From: Petrolisthes cinctipes
Taxonomy: Eukaryota; Arthropoda; Malacostraca; Decapoda; Porcellanidae
Reading direction: 5' to 3'
Assembly: GCA_033782935.1 (NCBI GenBank)
Contig: JAWQEG010000710.1
Coordinates: forward strand, 620,001-684,000
DNA: 64,000 nucleotides
This document shows positions 1-9,960 of this stretch, piece by piece. The translations under genes and the position numbers were made by a program. Numbering within the stretch: the first letter of the stretch is position 1; each line of letters starts with the position of its first letter. Below the pieces are notes generated by a model that made no database searches, was not told where the DNA came from, and worked only from the letters and a program-made list of their open reading frames with translations.

Positions 1-840
1 ATTACAGTGCTTGGACTGTCAATATCAACAGTCATTCATGGGGTGCTTGGTGTGTGGGTCTCATTACTTTGCATGGAATGTAAATATCAACAGTCATTAA
101 TGGGTTGGTGGGTGTGTGGGTGTCATTACAGTGCTTAGACTGTAAATATCAACAGTCAATCATGGGGTAGTAAGTGTGTGGGTGTCATTACAGTGCTTGG
201 ACTGTAAATATCAATTGTCATTCATGGTGTGTGTGGGTGCTATTACAGAGATTGGCGTGTAATTATCAACAGTCATTCATAGGTTGGTGGGAGTGTTTGT
301 CATTACAGTGCTTGGACTGTAAATATCAACAGTCATTCAAGGGGTGGTGGGTATGTAGGTGTAATTACAGTGCTTCGAGTGTAAATATCAAATCATTCAT
401 GGGGTGGTGTGTGTCATTACAGTGCTTGGACTGTAAATATCAACAGTCATTCATGGGGTGGTGGATGTGTTAGTGTCAATACAGTGCTTGGACTGCAAAT
501 ATCAACAGTCATTCATGGGATGATAGGTGTCATTACAGTACTTGGACTGTAAATATCAACAGTCATTCATGGGGTGGTGGATGTGTGGGTGTCATTACAT
601 TTATTGGACTGTAAATATTAACAGACATTTATGGGCTGTGGGTGTGTGGGTGTCATTACAATGTTTGGACTGTAAATATCAACGGTCATTGATGGGGTGG
701 TGGGTGTGTGGGTGTGATTACAGTGCTTGGACTGTATATATCAACAGTCATTTATGGGTTGGTGGGTGTGAGGGTGTCATTACAGTGCTTGGATTACAAA
801 TATAAACAGTCATTCATAGGATGGTGGGTGTTATTACAGT
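1..840 (+). repeat. Higher-order copy matching 6111-6896
   Basis: The variant series from position 1 to about 840 recurs from 6111 to about 6896. The offset is 6,110 bp at the start and 6,056 bp by position 777, the difference being one 54-bp unit present only in the first copy. Shared rare variants include the GTGTGTGGGTGCTATTACAG / GTGCAATTACAG junction (about 228 and 6338) and the AATATCAAATCATTC deletion unit (about 383 and 6493). Confidence 0.75.
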
Positions 841-3800
841 GCTTGGACTGTAAATATCAACAGTTATTTAAGGTATGGTAAGTGTGTTGGTGTCATTACA
901 GTGCTTGGACTGTTAATATCAACATACATTCATGGGGTGGTGGGTGTGTTGGTGTCATTACAATGCTTGGACTGTAAATATCAACAGTCATTCATAAGGT
1001 GGGGGGTAAGTGGGTGTCATTACAGTGCTTGGACTAAAAATATAATCAGTCATTCATGGGGTGGATGGTGTGTGAGTGTCATTACAATGCTTAGACTGTA
1101 AAATTAAATAGTCATTAATGGGGTGGTTGTTGTGTGGTTCTCATTACAGTGCATGGAATGTAAATATCAACAGTCATTTATGGGTTGGTGGGTGTGTCGG
1201 TGTCATTACAGTGCTTAGACTGTAAATATCAACAGTCAATCATGGGGTGGTCAGTTTGTGGGTGTCAATACAGTGCTTGGACTGTAAATATCAACAGTCA
1301 TTCATGGGGTGGTGGGTGTAAGGGTGATATTACAGTGCTTGGACTGTATATATTAACCATCATTAATGGGGTTATGGTTGTGTGGGTGTCATTACAGTGC
1401 TTGGACTGTAAATATTATTAATCATTCATGGGTTTGTTGGTGTGTGGGTGTCATTACAATGCTTGGACTGTAAATATCAACAGTCATTCATGGGGTGGTG
1501 GGTGTTTGGTGTCATTACACTGCTTGGATTGTAAATATCAACAGTCATACATTGGTTGGTGGGTGTGTTGGTGTCATTACAGTGCTTGGACTGTAAATAT
1601 CAACTGTCATTCATGGAGTGTGTCGGTGACATTACAGTGCTTGTACAATAAATATCAACAGTCATTTATGGGTTGGTGTATGTGTGTGTGTCATTACAGT
1701 GCTTGGACTGTAAATATCAACTGTCATTAATGGGGTGTGTCGGTGACATTATAGTGCTTGTACTGTAAATATCAACAGTCATTCATTTGTTGGTGGGTGT
1801 GTGTGTCATTACAGCGCTTGGACTGTATATATCAACAGTTATTCATTGGGTGGTGGGTGTGTGGGTGTCAGTACAGTGCTTGGACTATAAATATCAATGG
1901 TCATTAATGGGGTGGTGGATGTGTTGGTGTCATTACAGTGCTTGGACTGTAAAAATCAACAGTTATTCATGGGGTGGATGGTGTGTGAGTGTCAACAGTG
2001 TTTGGACTGTAAATATAAACAGTCATTCATGTGGTGGTGGGTGTCATTACAGTACTTGAATTGTAGATATCAACAATCATTCATGGGGTGTGTGGGTGTC
2101 ATTACAGTGCTGGGTCTGTATATATCAAGAGTCATTCATTCAGTGGTGGGTGTGGGGGTGTCATTACAGTGCTTGGACTGTGAATATTAACCATCATTCA
2201 TGGGGTGGTGTGTGTGTGGGTGTCATTACAGTGCTTGGACTGTAAATATCAACAGTCATTTATGAGATGGTGGGTGTGTGGGTGTGATTACATTGCTTGG
2301 ACTGTATATATCAACAGTCATTTATGGGTTGGTGGGTGTGAGGGTGTCATTACAGTGCTTGGATTACAAATATAAACAGTCATTCATAGGATGGTGGGTG
2401 TTATTACAGTGCTTGGACTGTAAATATAAACAGTCATTCAAAGGGTGGTTGGTGTGTGGGTGTCATTACAGTGCTTGGACTGTAAATATCAACAGTTATT
2501 TATGGTATGGTAAGTGTGTTGGTGTCATTACAGTGCTTGGACTGTTAATATCAACATACATTCATGGGGTGGTGGGTGTGTTGGTGTCATTACAATGCTT
2601 GGACTGTAAATATCAACAGTCATTCATAAGGTGGGGGGTAAGTGGGTGTCATTACAGTGCTTGGACTAAAAATATAATCAGTCATTCATGGGGTGGATGG
2701 TGTGTGAGTGTCATTACAATGCTTAGACTGTAAAATTAAATAGTCATTAATGGGGTGGTTGTTGTGTGGTTCTCATTACAGTGCATGGAATGTAAATATC
2801 AACAGTCATTTATGGGTTGGTGGGTGTGTCGGTGTCATTACAGTGCTTAGACTGTAAATATTAACAGTCAATCATGGGGTGGTCAGTTTGTGGGTGTCAA
2901 TACAGTGCTTGGACTGTAAATATCAACAGTCATTCATGTTGTGGTGGGTGTAAGGGTAATATTACAGTGCTTGGACTGTATATATTAACCATCATTAATG
3001 GGGTTATGGTTGTGTGGGTGTCATTACAGTGCTTGGACTGTAAATATTATTAATCATTCATGGGTTTGTTGGTGTGTGGGTGTCATTACAATGCTTGGAC
3101 TGTAAATATCAACAGTCATTCATGGGGTGGTGGGTGTTTGGTGTCATTACACTGCTTGGATTGTAAATATCAACAGTCATTCATTGGTTGGTGGGTGTGT
3201 TGGTGTCATTACAGTGCTTGGACTGTAAATATCAACTGTCATTCATGGAGTGTGTCGGTGACATTACAGTGCTTGTACAATAAATATCAACAGTCATTTA
3301 TGGGTTGGTGTATGTGTGTGTGTCATTACAGTGCTTGGACTGTACATATCAACTGTCATTAATGGGGTGTGTCGGTGACATTATAGTGCTTGTACTGTAA
3401 ATATCAACAGTCATTCATGGGTTGGTGGGTGTGTGTGTCATTACAGCGCTTGGACTGTATATATCAACAGTTATTCATTGGGTGGTGGGTGTGTGGGTGT
3501 CAGTACAGTGCTTGGACTATAAATATCAATGGTCATTAATGGGGTGGTGGATGTGTTGGTGTCATTACAGTGCTTGGACAGTAAAAATCAACAGTCATTC
3601 ATGGGGTGGATGGTGTGTGAGTGTCATTACAGTGTTTGGACTGTAAATATAAACAGTCATTCATGTGGTGGTGGGTGTCATTACAGTACTTAAATTGTAG
3701 ATATCAACAATCATTCATGGGGTGTGTGGGTGTCATTACAGTGCTGGGTCTGTATATATCAAGAGTCATTCATTCAGTGGTGGGTGTGGGGGTGTCATTA

Positions 3801-3900
3801 CAGTGCTTGGACTGTGAATATTAACCATCATTCATGGGGTGGTGTGTGTGTGGGTGTCATTACAGTGCTTGGACTGTAAATATCAACAGTCATTTATGAG
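700..3900 (+). repeat. Tandem higher-order duplication, period 1,632 bp
   Basis: Two adjacent multi-unit blocks, about 700-2270 and 2271-3900, match unit for unit at an offset of 1,632 bp. For example, the variant unit with TTAATATCAACATACATTCA near 910 recurs near 2542, and the unit with a GTGTGTGTCATTACAGCGCTT junction near 1800 recurs near 3432. At the left edge the offset is 1,570 bp, because copy 2 carries one extra 62-bp unit near 2411-2472. The copies differ at only scattered bases, so the duplication is much younger than the divergence between neighbouring units. Confidence 0.8.
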
Positions 3901-4709
3901 ATGGTGGGTGTGTGGGTGTCATTACAGTGCTTGGGCTGTAAATATTAACAGTCATTCATGGGATGGTGGGTGTGTGGGTGTCATTACCATGCTTGGACTG
4001 TAATTATCAACAGTCATTCATGGGATGGTGGGTGTTATTACAGGGCTTGGACTGTCAATATCAACAGTCATTCAAAGGGTGGTGGGTGTGTAGGTGTCAT
4101 TACAGTGCTTGGGCTGTAAATATCAACAGTCATTCATGGGATGGAAAGTGTGTGAGTGTCATTACATTGCTTGGACTGTTAATATCAACAGACATTCATA
4201 AGATGGTGGGTGTGTGGGTGTCATTACAAAGCTTAGACTGTAAATATCAACTGTCATTTATGGGGTTGGAGGTGTGTAGGTCTCATTACAGAGCTTGGAA
4301 TGTAAATATCAACAGTCAGTCATGGAGTGGATGGTGTTTGAGTGTCATTACAGTGCATAGACACTAAATGTCAACAGTCATTCATGGGGTGGTGAGTGTG
4401 TGGGTTTCATTACAGTGCTAGGACTGTAAATATCAAAAGTCATTCATGGCATGATTGGTGTGTGGGTGTCATTAAAGTGCTTTAACTGTATGTATCAACA
4501 GTCATTTATGGGGTGGTGTGTGTGTGGGTTTTATTTCAGTGCTTTAACTGTTAATATCAACAGTCATTCATGGGGAGGGGAGTGTCATTGCAGTGCTTGG
4601 ACTGTAAATATCAAGTCATTCATGGGGTGATGGGTGTATGGGCGTCATTAGAGTACTTGGACAGTAAATATCAATAGTCATTCATGGAGAGGTGGGTGTG
4701 TGGGTGTCA

Positions 4710-4729
4710 TTACAGTGCTTGGACTGTAA
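4710..4729. other. Inverted repeat I of the satellite unit (example copy)
   Basis: TTACAGTGCTTGGACTGTAA is a perfect 7-bp inverted repeat around the 6-nt spacer GCTTGG. The consensus version recurs in a large share of units in all three blocks. Its right arm overlaps the left arm of inverted repeat II. Function is unknown. Confidence 0.85.
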
Positions 4730-4741
4730 ATATCAACAGTC
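4722..4741. other. Inverted repeat II of the satellite unit (example copy)
   Basis: GACTGTAAATATCAACAGTC is a perfect 6-bp inverted repeat around the 8-nt A/T-rich spacer AAATATCA. It is the most constant stretch of the unit across the window, although many copies carry single changes in one arm. It excludes simultaneous folding of inverted repeat I because ACTGT is used by both. Confidence 0.85.
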
Positions 4742-6110
4742 ATTCATGGGGTGGTGGGTGTGTGGGTGTCATTACAGTGCTTGGAGTGTAAATATCAACA
4801 GTTATTCATGGGGTGTTGGGTGTGTCGGTGTCATTACAGTGATTGGACTGTAAATATCAACAGATATTCATGGGGTGGTAGGTGTGTGGGTGTCCTTATA
4901 GTGCTTGGTCTGTAAATATCAACAGATATTCATTTAGTGGTGGGTGTAGGGGTGTCATTACAGTTCTCGGACTGTGAATATCAACCGTCATTCATGGGTT
5001 GGTGGGTGTGTGTGTTGCATTACAGTGCTTGGAGTGTAAATATCAACCGTCATTTATGGGATGGTGGGTATGTGTGTCATTACAGTGCTTGGACTTTAAA
5101 TATCAACAGTCATTAATAGGATAGTGGGTGTTATTACAGTGCTTGGACTGTAAATATCAACATTCATTCATGGTATAGTAAGTGTGTTGGTGTTATTACA
5201 GTGCTTGGACTGTTAATATCAACAGACATTTATGGGGTGGTGGGTGTGTGTGTGACATTACAGTGCTTGGACTATAAATATCAATGGTCATTAATGGGGT
5301 GGTGGATGTGTGGGTGTCATTACGGTGCTAGGACTGTAAATATCAATAGTCATTCATCGGGTGGATGGTGTTTGGGTGTCATTACAGTGCTTTGACTGTA
5401 AATATTAACAGTTATTCATAGGGTAGATGGTGTGTGAGTGTCGTTACCGTGTTTTGAATGTAAATATCAACAGTTATGCATATGGTTGTCAGTGAGTGGG
5501 TGTTAATACAGTGCTTGGAATGTAAATATCAACAGTCATTCATGGGTTGGTGGATGTGTGGGTGTCATTACAGAGCTTGGACTGTAAATATCAACTGTCA
5601 TTTATTGGGTGGTGGGTGTTTGTGTGTCATTACAGTGCTTAGACTGTTAATATATTTCAACAGTCATCAATGGGGTGGTGGGTATGAAGCTGTCATTACA
5701 GTGCTTGGACTGTAAATATCAACCGTCATTCTTAGGGTGGTGGGTGTCATTACAGTTCTTTGACTGTAAATATCAACATCCATTCATGGTGTGGTGAGTG
5801 TCATTACAGTGCTTTAACTGTATATATCAAAAGTCATTCATGGGGTGGTGGGTTTGTGGGTGTCATTACAGTGTTTGGATTGTAAATATTAACAGTCTTT
5901 CATGGGGTGGTGGGTGTTTGGGTGTTATTACAGTGCTTGGACTGAAATATTAACAGTTATTTATTGGGTGGTGGTGTGTGGGTGTCATTACAGTGCATGG
6001 ACTATAAATATCAATAGTCATTAATGGGGTGGTGGGTGTGGGGGTGTCATTTCATTGCCTGGACTGTAAATATCAACAAGCATTCAAGGGGTTGATGGTG
6101 TGTGAGTGTC

Positions 6111-6896
6111 ATTACAGTGCTTGGACTGTCAATATCAACAGTCATTCATGGGGTGGTTGGTCTGTGGGTCTCATTATTTTGCATGGAATGTAAATATCAA
6201 CAGTCATTAATGGGTTGGTGGGTGTGTGGGTGTCATTACAGTGCTTAGACTGTAAATATCAACAGTTAATCATGGGGTAGTCAGTGTGTGGGTGTCATTA
6301 CAGTGCTTGGACTGTAAATATCAATTGTCATTCATGGTGTGTGTGGGTGCAATTACAGATATTGGAGTGTAATTATCAACAGTCATTCATAGGTTGGTGG
6401 GAGTGTTTGTCATTACAGTGCTTGGACTGTAAATATCAACAGTCATTTAAGGGGTGGTGGGTATGTAGGTGTAATTACAGTGCTTCGAGTGTAAATATCA
6501 AATCATTCATGGGGTGGTGTGTGTCATTACAGTGCTTGGACTGTAAATATCAACCGTCATTCATAGGGTGGTGGATGTGTTGGTGTCATTACAGTACTTG
6601 GACTGTAAATATCAACAGTCATTCATGGGGTGGTGGATGTGTGGGTGTCATTACATTGATTGGACTGTAAATATTAACAGACATTTATGGGCTGTGGGTG
6701 TGTTGGTGTCATTACAATGTTTGGACTGTAAATATCAATGGTCATTGATAGGGTGGTGGGTGTGTGGGTGTGATTACAGTGCTTGGACTGTATATATCAA
6801 CAGTCATTTATGGGTTGGTGGGTGTGAGGGTGTCATTACAGTGCTTGGACTACAAATATAAACAGTCATTCATAGGATGGTGGGTGTTATTACAGT
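6111..6896 (+). repeat. Higher-order copy matching 1-840
   Basis: This is the second copy of the variant series seen at the left edge of the window. Its right end continues into units resembling the start of the 1,632-bp repeat (TATATATCAACAGTCATTTA near 6790, compare 733 and 2303). The duplication histories in block A are therefore overlapping rather than simply tandem. Confidence 0.7.
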
Positions 6897-7129
6897 GCTT
6901 GGACTGTAAATATCAACAGTCATTTAAAGGGTGGTGGGTGTGTGGGTGTCATTACAGTGCTTGGACTGTAAATATCAACAGTTATTTATGGTATGGTAAG
7001 AGTGTTGGTGTCATTACAGTGCTTGGACTGTTAATATCAACAGTCATTCATAAGGTGGGGGGTAAGTGGGTGTCATTACAGTGCTTGGACTAAAAATATA
7101 ATCAGTCATTCATGGGGTGGATGGTGTGT

Positions 7130-8190
7130 GGGTGTCATTACAGTGCTTTAACTGTATGTATCAACAGTCATTTATGGGGTGGTATTGTGTGGGTTTTATT
7201 TCAGTGCTTTAACTGTTAATATCAACAGTCATTCATGGGGAGGGGAGTGTCATTGCAGTGCTTGGACTGTAAATATCAAGTCATTCATGGGGTTATGGGT
7301 GTATGGGCGTCATTAGAGTACTTGGACAGTAAATATCAATAGTCATTCATGGAGAGGTGGGTGTGTAGGTGTCATAACAGTGCTTGGACTGTAAATATCA
7401 ACAGTCATTCATGGGGTGGTGGGTGTGTGGGTGTCATTACAGTGCTTGGAGTGTAAATATCAACAGTTATTCATGGGGTGTTGGGTGTGTCGGTGTCATT
7501 ACAGTGATTGGACTGTAAATATCAACAGATATTCATAGGGTGGTAGGTGTGTGGGTGTCATTACAGTGCTTGGTCTGTAGATATCAACAGATATTCATTT
7601 AGTGGTGGGTGTAGGGGTGTCATTACAGTTCTCGGACTGTGAATATCAACCGTCATTCATGGGTTGGTGGGTGTGTGTGTTGCATTACAGTGCTTGGAGT
7701 GTAAATATCAACCGTCATTTATGGGATGGTGGGTGTGTGTGTCATTACAGTGCTTGGACTTTAAATATCAACAGTCATTCATGGGATAGTGGGTGTTATT
7801 ACAGTGCTTGGACTGTAAATATCAACAGTCATTCATGGTATATTAAGTGTGTTGGTGTTATTACAGTGCTTGGACTGTTAATATCAACAGACATTTATGG
7901 GGTGGTGGGTGTGTGTGTGTCATTACAGTGCTTGGACTATAAATATCAATGGTCATTAATGGGGTGGTGGATGTGTGGGTGTCATTACAGTGCTAGGACT
8001 GTAAATATCAACAGTCATTCATGGGGTGGATGGTGTTTGGGTGTCATTACAGTGCTTTGACTGTAAATATTAACAGTTATTCATAGGGTGGATATTGTGT
8101 GAGTGTCATTACCGTGTTTTGAATGTAAATATTAACAGTTATGCATATGGTTGTCAGTGTGTGGGTGTTAATACAGTGCTTGGATAGTAA
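7130..8190 (+). repeat. Higher-order copy matching about 4470-5600
   Basis: This is the second copy of the series described for 4470-5600, with the same order of variant units and scattered single-base differences. The TTAATATCAACAGACATTTA unit at about 7877 corresponds to the one at about 5212, an offset of 2,665 bp. Confidence 0.7.
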
Positions 8191-9203
8191 ATATCAACAG
8201 TCATTCATGGGGTGGTGGGTGTGTGGGTGTCATTACAGTACTTGGATTGTAGATATCAACAGTCATTCATGGGGTGGTGGTTGTGTGGGTGTCATTGCAG
8301 TGCTGTTTTGACTGTAAATATCAACTGTCATTTATGGTGTGTGTTGGTGCTATTACAGGGCTTGGACTGTAAATATTAACAGTCATTTATAGGTTAATGG
8401 GGGTGTGTCATTACAGTGCCTGCACTGTAAATATCAACAATCATTTATGGGGTGGTGGGTGTGTAGGTGTAAATACAGATCTTGGACTGTAAATATTAAG
8501 TCATTCATGGGGTAGTGGATGTATGGGTGTCAGTACTGTGCTTGGACTGTTAAAATCAACAGTCATTCATGGGGTGGTGGGTGTGTGGGTGTCATGACAG
8601 TGCCTGAACTGTAAATATCAACAGTCATTCATGGGGTGGTGGATGTGTGGGTGTCATTCATGTGCATGGACTATGAACATCCCCAGTCATACATGGGGTA
8701 GTGGGTGTGTGGGTGTCATTTCTTTGCTTGGACTGTAAAATATCAACAGTCATTCATGGTGTGGTGGGTGTGTGGGTGTCATTACAGTGCTTGGACTATA
8801 AATAACAACCATCATTTATGGGGTGGTGGATGTGTGGGTGTCATTAGAGTGCTTGTACTGTAAATATCAACAGTCATTCATGGGATGTGTGGGTGTGATT
8901 ACAGTGCTTGAACTGTAAATATCAACTGTCATTCATGGGGTGTGTTGGTGACATTACAGTGCTTGGACTGTAAATATCAACTGTTATTCATGGGGTGTGT
9001 CGGTGACATTACAGTGCTTGTAATGTAAACAACAACAGTCATTCATGGGTTGGTGTGTGTGTGTCATTACGGTGCTTGGACTGAAAATTTCAACTGTCAT
9101 TCATGGGGTGTGTCGGTGACATTACAGTGCTTGTACTGTAAACATCAACAACAATTCATGGGGTGGTGGGTGTGTGGGTGTCATTACAGTAATTGGACTG
9201 TAA

Positions 9204-9207
9204 GTAT
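9204..9207. other. Left target-site duplication of the retrotransposon (GTAT)
   Basis: GTAT directly precedes the first LTR base and is repeated at 15847-15850 directly after the other LTR. Paralogous unoccupied copies of this satellite unit at about 20571 and 25779 contain a single GTAT at the same place (GGACTGTAAGTATCAACA). This confirms both the duplication and the element boundaries. The adjoining A leaves a one-base ambiguity: AGTAT with an LTR ending one base earlier is also possible. Confidence 0.9.
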
Positions 9208-9620
9208 TGTAACGATCTGGCCTAGCACAGTAATGGGCAGTGAGCAATGATTACCAGTCTAGGGGCTCAGTATCACTGTGATAAGCCACTCGTCACCGTA
9301 GTTGGTTAATTAAGGTAAGCACGAAACAACCAGGTTTAGTTTAGTTTAAAATAATTATTCACCAACTCCAGAACAGAACATATAACTCCCGAGTTGAAAC
9401 AGGACAGTGAACAGTTACACAGCACAAATGAGAACAGGGACATACCATACAAATGGTACACAACACAGCCACAAAAACTTATCTGGGTGAAGTGGAGGCA
9501 GCACACCTAGAATACACTCCCGGACCACAACCTTACAAAACCTTGGGAGAGAGAAAAGGCCCTGATGTCGAGATGCAGCCGAGCTGCTGATGAGACTGAA
9601 TTTCTGGGACAAGCTAGGCG

Positions 9621-9629
9621 CCTTATATA
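9621..9629 (-). promoter_or_regulatory. TATA box copy in the 3' LTR
   Basis: On the element's strand this reads TATATAAGG, flanked by G/C-rich sequence. It is the 3' LTR duplicate of the promoter element at 15541-15549; in this position it could drive transcription leftwards into the flanking satellite. Confidence 0.5.
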
Positions 9630-9789
9630 CAGGCGGGTGAAGCCCGGCCTGCTTCGAAGGCTTGTTCGATGAAGTACCTTCGAAACCTCCTGAAGGGAGT
9701 GAAGGCACTCGACTCTCTGGGGAGTCGAACGAGAGACTGCCTCGTTAATAGTTAAGGGGGAAGGAAGTGGTGCGGGAATGATCGTCAGT

Positions 9790-9873
9790 GGCTGAGGGTC
9801 TATACAATCATACAATGTATAATATACAAATGGCTGAGGGTCTCTACAATCATACATAGTAAACAATCCTACA
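9790..9873 (-). repeat. 42-bp direct repeat in U3 of the 3' LTR
   Basis: Two near-identical copies of a stretch containing GGCTGAGGGTCT followed by ACAATCATACA lie side by side with a 42-bp spacing; the same pair is at 15710-15793 in the 5' LTR. Direct repeats in U3 upstream of the TATA box are a common form of LTR enhancer, but that role is inferred here. Confidence 0.6.
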
Positions 9874-9926
9874 GAAATACATGATATACAATCCTACTGA
9901 GGTAGACGCTGTCAAGGGGCATGACA

Positions 9927-9937
9927 CCTCCCCCCTT
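9927..9937 (-). other. Polypurine tract
   Basis: On the element's strand this is AAGGGGGGAGG, immediately next to the first base of the 3' LTR (TGTCATGCCC). Position and composition are those of the plus-strand primer site of LTR retrotransposons. It lies 23 bp beyond the gag-pol stop codon. Confidence 0.85.
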
Positions 9938-9960
9938 GGGAGACTAAACTTTACAGGAGT

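Larger units (their letters stand above)
4704..4765 (+). repeat. Representative consensus unit of the satellite (62 bp)
   Basis: This unit is shown as a reference copy because it matches the commonest base at essentially every position; the next unit starts exactly 62 bp later at 4766. It contains inverted repeat I at 4710-4729 (TTACAGT, 6-nt spacer GCTTGG, ACTGTAA), inverted repeat II at 4722-4741 (GACTGT, 8-nt spacer AAATATCA, ACAGTC), a forkhead-type core GTAAATA at 4726-4732, and a G/T tract starting at 4748 that runs into the next unit (GGGG-T-GG-T-GGG-TGTGT-GGG). The two inverted repeats share ACTGT, so only one hairpin can form at a time on a given strand. The word GTCATT occurs twice per unit, hinting that the unit itself may derive from shorter internal repeats. 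Confidence 0.9.
4470..5600 (+). repeat. Higher-order copy matching about 7130-8190
   Basis: The variant series here matches a second series at an offset of about 2.66 kb. Markers are the CTTTAACTGTATGTATCAAC unit (about 4480 and 7146), a short GGGGAGGGGAGTGTCATTG unit (about 4574 and 7239), and the GTCTGT...ACAGATATTCATTTAG unit (about 4903 and 7573). Confidence 0.7.
1..9207 (+). repeat. 62-bp satellite array, block A
   Basis: This stretch is a continuous head-to-tail array of a 62-bp unit whose recognisable parts are GTGTCATTACAGTGCTTGG, then GACTGTAAATATCAACAGTC, then ATTCATGG followed by a G/T-rich tract. All copies are in the same orientation. Unit lengths of 62, 60, 54 and 52 bp occur; the 8-bp loss falls in the G/T tract and the 2-bp loss within or beside the inverted repeats. 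Copies differ by scattered substitutions, and runs of variants recur at long spacings, showing higher-order duplication. Many open frames of 60-150 codons appear on the + strand, but they are repeat translations without independent start context or conserved protein features, so I annotate no gene here. The array begins before the window. It originally continued into block B, because the retrotransposon splits a single unit. Confidence 0.97.
9208..9926 (-). repeat. 3' LTR (719 bp)
   Basis: The sequence starts TGTAACGATC and ends GGGGCATGACA on the + strand. It reads as identical to 15128-15846 along its whole length. On the element's own strand the order is U3 first, containing a two-copy 42-bp direct repeat (9790-9873), then a TATA box at 9621-9629, then R/U5. 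Short antisense frames of 97 and 119 codons inside it are perfectly duplicated in the other LTR simply because the LTRs are identical; I do not call them genes. Confidence 0.95.

Noticed and set aside
2278..2733. 151-codon + strand frame and many similar frames in the array
   Set aside because: They are translations of the 62-bp unit in rotating frames, change frame content with every unit-length variant, and end at the same repeat-encoded TAA. There is no independent evidence of coding.
9203..9207. 5-bp target duplication AGTAT for the retrotransposon
   Set aside because: It would require the LTR to end in GAC rather than the canonical CA. The 4-bp GTAT with TG/CA ends is simpler, although the sequence alone leaves one base ambiguous.
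9415..9866. 97- and 119-codon minus-strand frames in the LTR, repeated at 15335-15786
   Set aside because: Their exact duplication only reflects the identical LTRs; they overlap the TATA region and show no protein family feature.
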